A DNA stretch of 64,000 bases, taken from NCBI RefSeq assembly GCF_024298965.1, contig NZ_CP085193.1, positions 7,998,001 to 8,062,000 on the forward strand, read 5' to 3'. This DNA comes from Streptomyces rapamycinicus NRRL 5491 (lineage in GTDB: Bacteria; Actinomycetota; Actinomycetes; Streptomycetales; Streptomycetaceae). The translations under genes were made by a program, and so were the position numbers. Of this stretch, positions 8,301 to 17,293 are shown in pieces (the first letter of the stretch is position 1; each line of letters starts with the position of its first letter). The notes below the pieces were generated by a model. The model saw only the letters and a program-made list of their open reading frames with translations. It ran no database searches and had not been told where the DNA came from.

Positions 8301-9604
8301 ATGCCCTTCAGGACGTCGACGAACCCGGCCGGGCTGAGCTGCCCGTTGAACAGCTTCTGCACGGCGGTGTGCAGCGGCGGGGTGTACTTGGCGGGCAGCG
8401 CCTGGTCCCAGGAGAGCGTGAAGTCGGGGGCCTGCTTGACCATGTCGTACTGGAACCGCGCGTAGTCGGGGTTCTCGTGCTCGGCGAGCAGGGAGGTGGC
8501 GTCGGAGGTGGTGGGGACGTCCCCGTTGGCGATCAGGTCCTTGGAGTAGTCCTGCTTCGCCGCGAACTTCACGAACTCGATCGCGGCCTTCTGCTTGTCG
8601 CCCTTCACCTTGGCGTTGACCGACCAGTAGTTGGTCGGGTTGCCGACGACGCTCTTGGGGTCACCGCTGCCGCCGGGGACCGCCGGGAAGGTGGTCCAGC
8701 CCAGCCCCGACTTGGCGAACGCGGGCTGGTTGGCCTTCTGGTTGGCGTACTCCCAGCTGCCCATCAGATGCATGGCCGCCTTGCCCTTGGCGAAGAGCGT
8801 GGAGGCCCCGTCGGCGGTGTAGTTGACCGACTTGTAGTTCTTGCCGAACGCGCCCCGGCCGACCAGGTCCCTGACCGTCTGCGCGGCCTTGAGCACCGCC
8901 GGGTCGTCCCACGCCGCCATGGACTGGCTCTGGACCTTCTGGAACACCCCGGCCCCGCCGTAGCGGTCCACCAGGTACTCCACCCACATCAGCTCGGTCC
9001 AGGCGTCGGTGCCGGCCAGCGCGAACGGGGCGACACCCTTGCCCTTGAACGTGTCGATGAGCTTCAGCAGATCGTCCCAGGACTTCGGGGGCCTGGCCCC
9101 GGCGTCCTCGAAGACGTCCTTGTTGTAGAAGAGGATCACCGGCTGCATCCCGCGCATCGGGATCCCGTAGTGCTTTCCGTCGATCGCGCCCGCGTCGAGG
9201 ATCGTGGGGATGAACGCCTTCTTCAGCCCCGCGTCCTTGGCCATCGCCGGGTCCAGGTCGAGCAGCATGTCCTTCTTGACGAAGTCGCTGATGCTGCCGC
9301 CGCCCCAGTTGAAGAAGACGTCCGGGGCGTTGGGCGTGCCCATGGAGGTGCGCATCTTGTCCGAGTAGCCCTCACCGGGTACCTGGGTGAGCTTCACCTT
9401 GATGCCGGAGGTCTCGTTGAACCGCTTGACGACCTCGCGCTGCACCTTGGTCGAGGCGTCCTGGTAGACCCAGACGTCGAGGGAGCCGTCATCCGAACCC
9501 CCGGGCCCGCCGCTTCCGCAGCCGGCGAGTGCCGTTCCGACCAGCAGCACGGCCGCTGCCAGGGTGGACGCACGAAGGGTGGACCTTGACCGAGGTATGC
9601 GCAT
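8297..9604 (-). CDS. Sugar ABC transporter substrate-binding lipoprotein
   Basis: 435 residues, family-1 extracellular solute-binding fold. The N-terminus is a lipoprotein signal ending in the lipobox LAGC at about residue 28, followed by a Gly/Ser linker, so the protein is anchored outside the membrane. Start taken at ATG 9604, preceded by GGAAGG; the much longer open frame upstream is not protein-like. First gene of the transporter/GH3 operon. A LacI-type operator sits about 35-45 bases upstream, consistent with control by the adjacent LacI gene. Confidence 0.9.
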   Translation of the reverse strand: MRIPRSRSTLRASTLAAAVLLVGTALAGCGSGGPGGSDDGSLDVWVYQDASTKVQREVVKRFNETSGIKVKLTQVPGEGYSDKMRTSMGTPNAPDVFFNWGGGSISDFVKKDMLLDLDPAMAKDAGLKKAFIPTILDAGAIDGKHYGIPMRGMQPVILFYNKDVFEDAGARPPKSWDDLLKLIDTFKGKGVAPFALAGTDAWTELMWVEYLVDRYGGAGVFQKVQSQSMAAWDDPAVLKAAQTVRDLVGRGAFGKNYKSVNYTADGASTLFAKGKAAMHLMGSWEYANQKANQPAFAKSGLGWTTFPAVPGGSGDPKSVVGNPTNYWSVNAKVKGDKQKAAIEFVKFAAKQDYSKDLIANGDVPTTSDATSLLAEHENPDYARFQYDMVKQAPDFTLSWDQALPAKYTPPLHTAVQKLFNGQLSPAGFVDVLKGM

Positions 9605-9637
9605 CGTGTGCCTTCCGGAAGTAGCCCGATAATTCTC

Positions 9638-9649
9638 GGAAGCGGTTGC
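9638..9649 (-). promoter_or_regulatory. LacI-family operator
   Basis: GGAAGCGGTTGC fits the LacI/GalR-family operator pattern GNAANCGNTTNC at every fixed position, including the central CG. It lies 34-45 bases upstream of the binding-protein ATG and next to the LacI gene whose product would bind it. The pattern is established for the family; use by this particular regulator is inferred. Confidence 0.6.
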
Positions 9650-9777
9650 GTGGAAGGTATGGGGGTGCTGATGCGGTGTCAAGGGGTGCGGCAGCGGGTG
9701 GCGTTGTTCCCCACCCCGCCCCTTCCCGAACGGGGGCTCCGCCCCCGGCCCCGCCGGGGCTCCGCCCCGGACCCCGG

Positions 9778-9827
9778 TCCTCAAACGCCGGACGGGCTGG
9801 AAATCCAGCCCGTCCGGCGTTTGAGGA
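9778..9827. terminator. Strong hairpin, bidirectional terminator-like
   Basis: A perfect 23-bp inverted repeat with a four-base loop, arms 9778-9800 and 9805-9827. It sits inside a second, outer inverted repeat (about 9725-9760 with 9838-9880) built of GGGGGCTCCGCCCCC-type sequence. It lies just past the stop of the LacI gene and before the sugar operon promoter, so it probably insulates the two. Confidence 0.75.
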
Positions 9828-9891
9828 CACGCCCGAAGGGCGTTCGGGGCCGGGGGCGGAGCCCCCGATTCGGGAAGGGGTGGGTGGGGGA

Positions 9892-10935
9892 TCAGCCCCC
9901 GGCGGGTGGGGCCGTGCTGGCGCGGACGACCAGTTGGGTGGCCAGCTCGACCCTCGGGGACTCGATCTCCTCCCCCCGCGCCTGCCGCAACACCGTACGG
10001 GCGGCCAACTTGCCCATGTCCGCGAGCGGCTGACGCACCGTCGTCAGCGGGGGCGCCGACCACCGGACCTCGGGGAGGTCGTCGAAGCCGACGACGCTCA
10101 CGTCTTCCGGAACCCGCAGGCCCCGCCGCCGCAGCGCCTCGATCGCGCCCAGCGCCATCTGATCGCTGGACGCGAAGATGGCGGTCGGCGGGGTGGGGCC
10201 GGACATCAGCTGATCGCAGCCGTGGAAACCGGACTCGTGGTAGAAGTCGCCCTGCGCGACCAGGGCCTGGTCGAACGGCACCCCGGCCGCCTCCAGCGCC
10301 GCGCGGTGGCCGTCCAGCCGCGCCCGGCTGCACAGCAGCCGGGGCGGACCGGCGATCAGGCCGATCCGGCGGTGGCCGAGGCTCAGCAGATGTTCGGTGG
10401 CGGCCATGCCGCCCGCCCAGTTGGTGGCGCCCACGGTGGGCGCGTCGAGCGCCGGGGAGCCGGCCGGGTCGACGACCACGATCGGCACGTTCAGCCGCCG
10501 CAGTTCCTCGTGCACCACCGGTTCGAGTACGGACGTCACCAGGATCACCCCGTCCGAGGCGCGGGCCCGCAGGTTCTTCAGCCACTGCCGGGCGGAGCCC
10601 GCGCGGCCGTGGATCGCCGAGACCACCGTGCCCACGCCGTCCTGGTGCGCGATGTCCTCCACGCCCCGGATGATCTCCACCGCCCAGGGGCTGTCCAGGT
10701 CGTTGAAGACCAGGTCCACCAGGGCGGCGCGATCGCCGGGCGCGCTCTGGCGGCGGCGGTAGCCGTGGAGCCGCAGCAGGTCCTCGACCCGGGCCCGGGT
10801 CTCGGGCGAGACATCAGAACGGCCGTTGACCACCCGGGAGACCGTGGGCACCGACACCCCGGCCTCCTGGGCGATGGCCGTGATCGTCACCTTGGGCCGG
10901 GCGCCGCCCTCGGTGCCCCTGCTCTCCGTAGCCAT
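9892..10935 (-). CDS. LacI-family transcriptional regulator
   Basis: 347 residues. The N-terminal helix-turn-helix (VTITAIAQEAGVSVPTVSRV) and hinge (GRSDVSPETR) are at residues 16-55. The periplasmic-binding-protein-like sensor domain follows with the usual FDDLPEVRWSAPPLTTVRQP near the C-terminus. Start at ATG 10935 is preceded by GGAGG. It reads in the same direction as the downstream transporter/GH3 operon but is separated from it by a strong hairpin, so it is a separate unit. It likely represses that operon until a xylo- or gluco-oligosaccharide binds. Confidence 0.92.
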   Translation of the reverse strand: MATESRGTEGGARPKVTITAIAQEAGVSVPTVSRVVNGRSDVSPETRARVEDLLRLHGYRRRQSAPGDRAALVDLVFNDLDSPWAVEIIRGVEDIAHQDGVGTVVSAIHGRAGSARQWLKNLRARASDGVILVTSVLEPVVHEELRRLNVPIVVVDPAGSPALDAPTVGATNWAGGMAATEHLLSLGHRRIGLIAGPPRLLCSRARLDGHRAALEAAGVPFDQALVAQGDFYHESGFHGCDQLMSGPTPPTAIFASSDQMALGAIEALRRRGLRVPEDVSVVGFDDLPEVRWSAPPLTTVRQPLADMGKLAARTVLRQARGEEIESPRVELATQLVVRASTAPPAGG

Positions 10936-11168
10936 TACCGCCTCCTCCGTTGACGGGAGCCACCCCCGCCTCTTGCTTCCCGGGGACGCGCCCTCGGAAT
11001 CTTGCAGAAGTCTTCCGGAAAACCGGATCGGACGTGAAGAGACGAGAGAGGGACTTCCCCTGAAGCTCCTGAGCTTACGCAGCGCCGCACGGCCTGCCCC
11101 ATCGTCCCGGGCACCGACGACCGACCCGGCCCGGAACCCGCCGGACGCGGCTGCGCACGGCGGTCGCG

Positions 11169-12397
11169 GTGTGCGCGGTCGCACTCGGCACGCTCGCCAC
11201 CCTCGGCACCCCCGCGAACGCCGCGGCCGGCACCGCGCCCAGCGCCTCGTCCGGCCCGGCGGCCCGCGCCTCGTCCGGCCCGGCGGCCCGCGCATCGTCC
11301 GACGGGGCGGCCCGCGCCGACACCCCGTGGAAGCTGCGGACACCGCTGAGCGAGACCGCCTCGCGGGAGTTCTGGGACGTCGCCGCGACCGGCGTCAAGG
11401 ACGCCTGGTCGGCGGGCCGCACGACGGACGGCCCCGATGGGCCCGCCCCCCTGATCAGACACTGGAACGGCAGCACATGGGCGGACGTACCCGCCGCCGC
11501 CACCGACGTCAAGCCCGCCCAGCTGGAGAAGGTCGCCGCCGCCGCGCCCGATGACGCCTGGGCGGCCGGCAGCCTGGCCGACAACACCTCCGCGCCGATC
11601 GTGCTGCAGCACTGGGACGGCAAGAAGTGGACGAAGGTCGGCCACGCGGCCCCCGCGGAGGGGTCGCTGAGCTTCGTCGGCGACCTGGCCGCGTTCGGCA
11701 CGAAGTCGGCCTGGCTGACCAGTTTCGACTGGGACCCGAACGGCGGCACCCAGGTCTCCCGGCTGGAGCGCTGGACCGGCTCCGGGTGGGAGACGGTGTC
11801 CCTGCCCGCCGCCCCGGCGGCGGCCAGGTACAGCCCTGGGACATCACCGGCACCGGCCCGGACGACGTATGGGTCACCGCGAGCGCCATGACCGGCGAGG
11901 TGTCCGTACCGCTGCTGTACCACTGGAACGGCAGCGGCTGGACGGTCCGCGAGGTACCGGCCCCCGGCGAGCACCCGACCGGCTGGGTGGCCAACCACGC
12001 CGTGGCCACCGGCCGTAACTCGGTCTACGTCGTCGGGAAGACCAACGACCCGCAGTCGCCCACGGCCACCATGGCCGCCCGCTGGACCGGCAGCCGCTGG
12101 CAGTCGCTCCCCGCGCTCCCCTTCGGCGAGGCGAACGCCGCGGGCGCGGACGGCGCCGGGCGGCCGTGGATCGCCGGCTGGGCCCCGGGCAACCCGCACT
12201 CCGTACTGGCCCGTTGGACCGGTACGGAGTGGGCGACCGAGGAGTTGCCCGCCGACGTCACCGAGCACAGTGAGATGTCCACGGTGCTCGGCGTCGCGGG
12301 CGTCCCCGGGACGAAGGGCGTGCTCGCCGCGGGGACGGCAGGCTGTGCGAGCGACCCCGTCCAGTGCGGGGTGCTGGTCTCACGCGACCTGGGCTGA
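11169..12397 (+). pseudogene. Secreted beta-propeller-like protein, frameshifted
   Basis: Two frames together encode one secreted protein with repeated segments of the type DVAATGVKDAWSAG...HWNGSTW, a propeller-like repeat seen in streptomycete exported proteins. The first frame runs from 11169 and loses similarity at about 11815; the pattern resumes in another frame to 12397. Adding one C to the CCCC run at 11812-11815 would join them perfectly (PGGGQVQPWDITGTG). The N-terminus is a signal peptide ending near ANAAA, but its start is unclear: an in-frame stop lies at 11070 and no ATG follows, leaving the internal GTG 11169. The alternative to a real mutation is a single-base sequence error. 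The 3' end overlaps convergent nirD by 18 bases. Confidence 0.6.
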
Positions 12398-12790
12398 CAC
12401 CGCGTCCGCACTCGCCCGGGTACGGGTCGCATACGCCTGGACGACGATCCCCTCGTCGTCCAGGCACCGCCCCGTCTCCAGGTCGAAGCGCTGCTTCAGC
12501 AGCGGGGAGGCGACGAACGGCCGCCCGCCCGCCGAGCCCAGCAGCCCCCGGGAGAGGACGTACGCCCCGGTGAACGGGTCGCGGTTGGCGATCGCGTACA
12601 CGCGCCCCGAGCGGTCCAGGAAGACCGCCGCTTGGGCGCCGTCCGGCAGCAGGGCGGCCACCCCGCGCCCGGGGGTGAGGTCGGTCAGCTCGCAGACGGC
12701 GAACCACCGCTGGTCGACGAGGAGTTCCACGCGGACCGCGGTCCGCTCGGCCGCCATGGGCGTCACGGGCGTCATGGGTGCCATGGTCAT
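12380..12790 (-). CDS. nirD: Nitrite reductase (NADH) small subunit
   Basis: 136 residues, Rieske-fold NirD protein: VELLVDQRWFAVCELTDLTPGRG at the start, then AIANRDPFTGAYVLSRGL and SPLLKQRFDLETGRCLDDE, all typical. As in other NirD proteins the Rieske cluster ligands are absent. The ATG at 12790 overlaps the nirB stop by four bases (ATGA), indicating coupled translation. With NirB it reduces nitrite to ammonium for assimilation in the cytoplasm. Expected to be controlled with nirB from the GlnR-type box at 17294-17331. Confidence 0.93.
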   Translation of the reverse strand: MTMAPMTPVTPMAAERTAVRVELLVDQRWFAVCELTDLTPGRGVAALLPDGAQAAVFLDRSGRVYAIANRDPFTGAYVLSRGLLGSAGGRPFVASPLLKQRFDLETGRCLDDEGIVVQAYATRTRASADAVSAQVA

Positions 12791-15417
12791 CGGCTGGCAG
12801 TCCCTTCGAGAGTACGGACGGGGAGGGTGGGGCCGGACAGGATCGTCAGGTCCGGCTTGACCTGGTCGCGCTCGGGCACGAACTTCACCGTCGGGTCGGC
12901 TGCGCCCGGCGCGTTGACGAAGGAGACGAAGCGCCGCAGCCGCTCGGGGTCGCCCAGGGTCTCGGCCCACTCGTCGCGGTAGCCGGTCACATGGTCGGCC
13001 ATCATCGCCTCGAGCTCGGCGCACAGCCCCAGCGAATCCTCGACCACCACCTCGCGGACGTGGTCCAGGCCGCCCTCGATCCGCTCCAGCCAGGCCGAGG
13101 TGCGCTCCAGACGGTCCGCGGTGCGGATGTAGAACATCAGGAACCGGTCGATGAGCCGGATCAGCTCCTTGTCGTCCAGGTCCTGGGCGAGCAGATCGGC
13201 GTGGCGCGGGTCCGCCCCGCCGTTGCCGCCCACGTACAGGTTCCAGCCGTTGGACGTGGCGATCACGCCGAAGTCCTTGCCGCGCGCCTCGGCGCATTCG
13301 CGGGCACAGCCGGAGACGGCCGACTTGAGCTTGTGCGGTGAGCGCAGCCCCCGGTAGCGCAGCTCCAGGTCGATGGCCATCCGGACCGAGTCCTGCACTC
13401 CGTAGCGGCACCAGGTCTGGCCCACGCACGACTTCACGGTGCGCAGCGCCTTGCCGTACGCGTGGCCCGACTCGAAACCGGCGTCCACCAGCCGCGTCCA
13501 GATCAGCGGGAGCTGGTCCACCCGGGCGCCGAAGAGGTCGATCCGCTGACCGCCGGTGATCTTCGTATAGAGCCCGAAGTCGCGGGCCACCTCACCGATC
13601 ACGATCAGCTTCTCCGGGGTGATCTCCCCGCCGGGGATCCGGGGAACGATCGAATACGACCCGTTGCGCTGGAGATTGGCCAGGAAGTGGTCGTTGGTGT
13701 CCTGGAGAGCCGCCTGCTCGCCGTCCAGGACATAGCCGCTCGCGCCCAGGGTCGGGGCCAGCGAGGCGATGATCGAGGCCACGGCGGGCTTGCACACCTC
13801 ACAGCCGTCGCCCTCCCGGGCCTCCGCCCGGCCGTGGCTGTCCAGCAGCTGGGCGTAGGTGGTGATGCGCAGGGTGCGGACGATCTCGTACAGCTCGGCA
13901 CGGGTGTACGCGAAGCAGCCGCACAGCCCCTTGTCCACGCTGACCCCGCCCGCCTCCAGCTCGTCGTTGACGAGCGAGGTGAGCGCCTTGACGCAACTGC
14001 CGCAGCCCGTGCCCGCCTTGGTGCACTTCTTCACCTCCGGGACGGAGGTGCAGTGGTGGTCGGTGACGGCCGACCGGATCGCGCCCTTGGTGACGTTGTG
14101 GCAGTTGCAGATGACCGCCTCGTCCGGCAGCGCGGAGGGGCCCAGGGCGGCGGGTGCGCCCAGCCCCGCCGGGAGGACGAGCTGCTCGGGGCTTACGGGC
14201 GGCACCGAGCCGGTGAGGGGGCGCAGCATGCCGTACGCCTCGGCGTCGCCGACCAGCACCCCGCCGAGGAGGGCGCCGTCGGCGCCCACCACGAGCTTCT
14301 TGTAGACGCCCGTACGGGAGTCGGAGTAGACGACGTCCAGACAGCCGTCGGCGGTGCCGTGGGCGTCGCCGAAACTGGCCACGTCGACCCCGAGGAGCTT
14401 GAGCTTGGTGGAGGTGTCGGCGCCCGTGAAGCCCTCGCCGACGGGCGAATCGGCGATCTCGCGGGCCGCCACCTCGGCCATCTCGTAGCCGGGCGCGACC
14501 AGCCCGTACACCCGGCCGTCGGCGGCCAGCGCGCACTCGCCGATCGCGTACACCGCCGGATCACTGGTACGGCACGCCGCGTCCACCGCGATGCCGCCGC
14601 GCTCGCCGACGTCCAGGCCACAGTCGCGGGCCAGTTGATCGCGGGGGCGCACACCCGCCGAGAAGATGACGAGGTCGGTCTCGATGGACGAGCCGTCGGA
14701 CAGCGTCATGGCGGTCACCGCGCCGTCGGCGTCCGCCGTGATCTCCTTACCGCCGACGCCGGTGTGCACGATCAGGCCCATGTCCTCGACCGTGCGGCGC
14801 AGCGCGGCGCCGCCGCCCTCGTCCACCTGGATGGCCATCAGACGCGGGTTGAACTCCACGATGTGGGTGGTGAGCCCGAGTCCCCTGAGCGCACCGGCGG
14901 CTTCGAGCCCGAGCAGCCCGCCGCCGACGACGATGCCGGACGAGCGGTTGCCGGCGTACTCCTCGATCGCGAGCAGATCCTCGACGGTCCGGTAGACGAA
15001 GCAGCCGTCGCTGTCCTTGCCGGGCACGGGCGGGACGAACGGGTACGAGCCGGTGGCCAGCACGAGCGTGTCGTAGGCGACGGTCAGCCCGGACCGGCTG
15101 GTCACGGTGCGGGCGTCGCGGTCGATGACCTGGGCCGGGTCGCCCAGACGCAACTCGATGCCGTGCCGCGCCATGAAGCCCTCCTCGACGAGGGAGAGCT
15201 CGTCCGGGGTGCGCCCGGAGAAGTACGAGGTCAGCTGGACGCGGTCATAGGCGGGGCGGGGCTCCTCGCAGAACACGACGACGCGGGCGGTCTCCGTGAC
15301 CTTCCGTTCGGCCAGCGCTTCGAGAAACCGCTGGCCGACCATGCCGTGGCCGATGAGCACGATGGTGGGTGCGGCGGTTTCTGCGCTTTTGGTGGTTCGG
15401 GGGTTCGATGCGCTCAT
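12787..15417 (-). CDS. nirB: Nitrite reductase (NADH) large subunit
   Basis: 876 residues, full length. Order: FAD/NAD(P)H domain (VLIGHGMVGQRFLEAL at the start); a BFD-like [2Fe-2S] domain with CNCHNVTKGAI near residue 440 and C-x-x-C GCGSC; a second Cys-rich segment (LCGCFAYTRAEL and GCEVCKP); then the sulfite/nitrite reductase domain with [4Fe-4S]-siroheme ligands SCVGQTWC (Cx5C) and SGCARECAEA (Cx3C). It takes six electrons from NADH to turn nitrite into ammonium. Starts three bases after the flavoprotein gene ends; one operon with it and nirD. Confidence 0.95.
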   Translation of the reverse strand: MSASNPRTTKSAETAAPTIVLIGHGMVGQRFLEALAERKVTETARVVVFCEEPRPAYDRVQLTSYFSGRTPDELSLVEEGFMARHGIELRLGDPAQVIDRDARTVTSRSGLTVAYDTLVLATGSYPFVPPVPGKDSDGCFVYRTVEDLLAIEEYAGNRSSGIVVGGGLLGLEAAGALRGLGLTTHIVEFNPRLMAIQVDEGGGAALRRTVEDMGLIVHTGVGGKEITADADGAVTAMTLSDGSSIETDLVIFSAGVRPRDQLARDCGLDVGERGGIAVDAACRTSDPAVYAIGECALAADGRVYGLVAPGYEMAEVAAREIADSPVGEGFTGADTSTKLKLLGVDVASFGDAHGTADGCLDVVYSDSRTGVYKKLVVGADGALLGGVLVGDAEAYGMLRPLTGSVPPVSPEQLVLPAGLGAPAALGPSALPDEAVICNCHNVTKGAIRSAVTDHHCTSVPEVKKCTKAGTGCGSCVKALTSLVNDELEAGGVSVDKGLCGCFAYTRAELYEIVRTLRITTYAQLLDSHGRAEAREGDGCEVCKPAVASIIASLAPTLGASGYVLDGEQAALQDTNDHFLANLQRNGSYSIVPRIPGGEITPEKLIVIGEVARDFGLYTKITGGQRIDLFGARVDQLPLIWTRLVDAGFESGHAYGKALRTVKSCVGQTWCRYGVQDSVRMAIDLELRYRGLRSPHKLKSAVSGCARECAEARGKDFGVIATSNGWNLYVGGNGGADPRHADLLAQDLDDKELIRLIDRFLMFYIRTADRLERTSAWLERIEGGLDHVREVVVEDSLGLCAELEAMMADHVTGYRDEWAETLGDPERLRRFVSFVNAPGAADPTVKFVPERDQVKPDLTILSGPTLPVRTLEGTASR

Positions 15418-15419
15418 CG

Positions 15420-17270
15420 TCAGGACCCTCCATCGTTGGTCAACAGGTGGAGCAAGGGGGTGGCGGGGAGCGGTTCGTCGCTCTCCCAGGTACGGGCGAG
15501 CGCGCCGACGGTGCCGAGATCGCCGAGAAGGATGCCCCCGAGCAGACGGTCACCGCGGACCACGACTTTGCGGTACGTGTTGCGAGTGGCGTCGGTGAGG
15601 TGAATGACGTCGTCGCCGGGGGCGGGGGTGGGGTTGCCGAAGGCAGCGAGGTCGAGGGGCCCGGGGGCGGAATGCCCTTCGGCCGCTGTGGTGAGGGTGA
15701 GGCGGGTGAGCGTACGGGTGCCGTGGTAACGGGGCGGGGTTTCGTTGCCGGGTGCGGCCCGGTGGCCGGGTTGTGCCCACTGGTTCCGCGCGGCGTGGTC
15801 TGGGAGAGCGGTGTCCGTGTCGCGGGGCGGGGTTTCGTTGCCGGGTGCGGCCCGGTGGCCGGGTTGTGCCCACCCGTTCCTCCCCCAGCTACCGCTGGGA
15901 GGTGCCCCCTCCGCGGAGCGATTGCCCACAACCTGGTCCCCAGGTGCGGGGTCGGGGGCGGAGCCCCGCTCGGCCCCAGGGGCGGAGCCCTGGTCGGGTC
16001 CTGGGGCGGAGCGCTGGTCGGGGTTCGGGGCGGAGCCCCTGCGGGGGGTGGGGGCAGAGCCCCGGCTGGGTCCGAGGGCGGAGCCCTGGTGGGGGTCTAG
16101 GGGGCGGAGCCCCATAGGTTCGGGGAGGGGGGGGGGGGGGGAGAGCAGGCTCGCCAGCACGTCCGCCTGTTCCTGCGCGGCGCCTGCCAACCCGTACACG
16201 ACCCCCGCGTGCTCCGCGCAGTCACCGATCGCGAACACCCGCGGATCACTCGTCCGCAGCTCGTCGTCGATCACGACCCCCCGCGCCACCTCCAGCCCAG
16301 CGGCCACCGCCAGCCCGACCCGTGGCCGGACCCCGCACGCCAGCACGACCAGGTCCGCCTCCAGGGCGTATCCGTCGGCCAGTTCGACGCCGCTCACCGC
16401 GCGCCCGCCGCTCACCGCGCGCCCGCCGCTCACCGCGCGCCCGCCGTCCACCGCGCGCCCGCCGTCCACCGCGCGCCCGCCGTCCACCGCGTCCCCCGTG
16501 CGCGTGCGCAGGCCGCGGACGCGGCACTCGGTGTGGACCTCCACGCCCAGCGCCGCCATATGCCGCCGCAGGACCCCTGACGCGCCCGGGTCCAGCTGGC
16601 GCTCCATCAGGTGCTCGCCCTGCTGCGCCAGGACCACCTGGGCGCCGCGCTGGGCCAGCGCACGCGCGGCGGAGACGCCCAGGAGCCCGCCGCCGATGAC
16701 GACGGCCCGCGCCCCGGGCCGTACGGCCGCGCCGAGCGCCAGGCAGTCGTCCATGGTGCGGAAGGCGTGGACGCCGTCCGGAAGCTCGTGGCCGTCCGGT
16801 TCGAACAGGCCGCGCAGCGGCGGCAGGACCGGGTTGGAGCCGGTGGCCAGCACCAGCGCGTCGTACGGCACGCGGTGGCCGTCGTCGCACACCACCTCCG
16901 CCGTGGGACGGTCGATGCGCACGACCCGCACCCCGCTGAGCCGCCGTATCCCGGCGGCGGGGGCGGGGAGCGCGATGACCTCCGGCGCGTACCGCCCGGC
17001 GAGCACCTCGGCGAGCAGCACCCGGTTGTACGCGGGGTGCGGCTCCTCGCCGATGATCGTGACCTCGACAGCCACCCTGCCGGCGCCGGTGTCGTCGGTG
17101 CCGGTGCCGGTGCCGGCTGCCGAGCCCGCACCGGGACCGGCGACCGCGCCGGCACTCGCGCCCGCGCCCCGCGCAACAAGCTGCTGTGCCAGCCTCGTGC
17201 CCGCCATGCCGCCGCCGACGATCACCACCCGGCGGCGGCTCGGGCTCATCGGCTCCCTGTACGACTCCAT
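15420..17270 (-). CDS. FAD-dependent NAD(P)H oxidoreductase of the nir operon, with repeat insertions
   Basis: 616 residues. N-terminal FAD motif VVIVGGGMAGTRLAQQL, then the NAD domain (GARAVVIGGGLLGVSAA) and the FAD-contact segment (VFAIGDCAEHAGVVYGL), resembling the N-terminal half of NirB. The C-terminal portion (DATRNTYRKVVVRGDRLLGG) is also family-like. Between them, about residues 380-520 are low complexity, made of GSAP-rich units and two copies of GHRAAPGNETPPR. A second inserted array, AVDGGR/AVSGGR repeated six times, lies near residue 260. The ATG at 17249 (AGGGAG five bases upstream) is the better start than 17270. First gene of the nirBD operon; it may deliver electrons to nitrite or nitrate reduction. 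Confidence 0.85.
   Translation of the reverse strand: MESYREPMSPSRRRVVIVGGGMAGTRLAQQLVARGAGASAGAVAGPGAGSAAGTGTGTDDTGAGRVAVEVTIIGEEPHPAYNRVLLAEVLAGRYAPEVIALPAPAAGIRRLSGVRVVRIDRPTAEVVCDDGHRVPYDALVLATGSNPVLPPLRGLFEPDGHELPDGVHAFRTMDDCLALGAAVRPGARAVVIGGGLLGVSAARALAQRGAQVVLAQQGEHLMERQLDPGASGVLRRHMAALGVEVHTECRVRGLRTRTGDAVDGGRAVDGGRAVDGGRAVSGGRAVSGGRAVSGVELADGYALEADLVVLACGVRPRVGLAVAAGLEVARGVVIDDELRTSDPRVFAIGDCAEHAGVVYGLAGAAQEQADVLASLLSPPPPLPEPMGLRPLDPHQGSALGPSRGSAPTPRRGSAPNPDQRSAPGPDQGSAPGAERGSAPDPAPGDQVVGNRSAEGAPPSGSWGRNGWAQPGHRAAPGNETPPRDTDTALPDHAARNQWAQPGHRAAPGNETPPRYHGTRTLTRLTLTTAAEGHSAPGPLDLAAFGNPTPAPGDDVIHLTDATRNTYRKVVVRGDRLLGGILLGDLGTVGALARTWESDEPLPATPLLHLLTNDGGS
15730..15873. repeat. 51-bp direct repeat, two copies
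   Basis: 15730-15780 and 15823-15873 are identical 51-base units beginning CGGGGCGGGGTTTCGTTG, separated by 42 bases. They encode the doubled AQPGHRAAPGNETPPR in the flavoprotein and keep its reading frame. Confidence 0.85.
15925..16141. repeat. Array of GGGGCGGAGCCCC-type units ending in a 15-G run
   Basis: Seven or so degenerate units of the type GGGGCGGAGCCCYGGTCGGG follow one another inside the flavoprotein gene, encoding RGSAP-like peptides. The array ends at an uninterrupted run of 15 G at 16127-16141. The same GGGGCGGAGCCCC motif is found only between genes elsewhere in this window. Confidence 0.8.
16390..16497. repeat. 18-bp tandem repeat, six units, in frame
   Basis: Six units of CCGCTCACCGCGCGCCCG, the last three with GTC for CTC and the final one diverged. 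They encode AVDGGR/AVSGGR repeats in the NAD-domain region of the flavoprotein. Confidence 0.85.
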
Positions 17271-17293
17271 GCCAGGAAGCCTGCGGGGTGCCT

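Larger units (their letters stand above)
9605..9891. other. Intergenic region with operator and nested palindrome
   Basis: Between the LacI gene and the binding-protein gene. The right part is a nested palindrome that should end the LacI transcript; the left 60 bases hold the promoter/operator of the sugar operon. No gene seen. Confidence 0.7.

Noticed and set aside
9892..11343. N-terminally extended LacI protein starting at 11343
   Set aside because: The extension is Arg/Pro-rich and overlaps another gene region; ATG 10935 has a strong Shine-Dalgarno and gives normal length.
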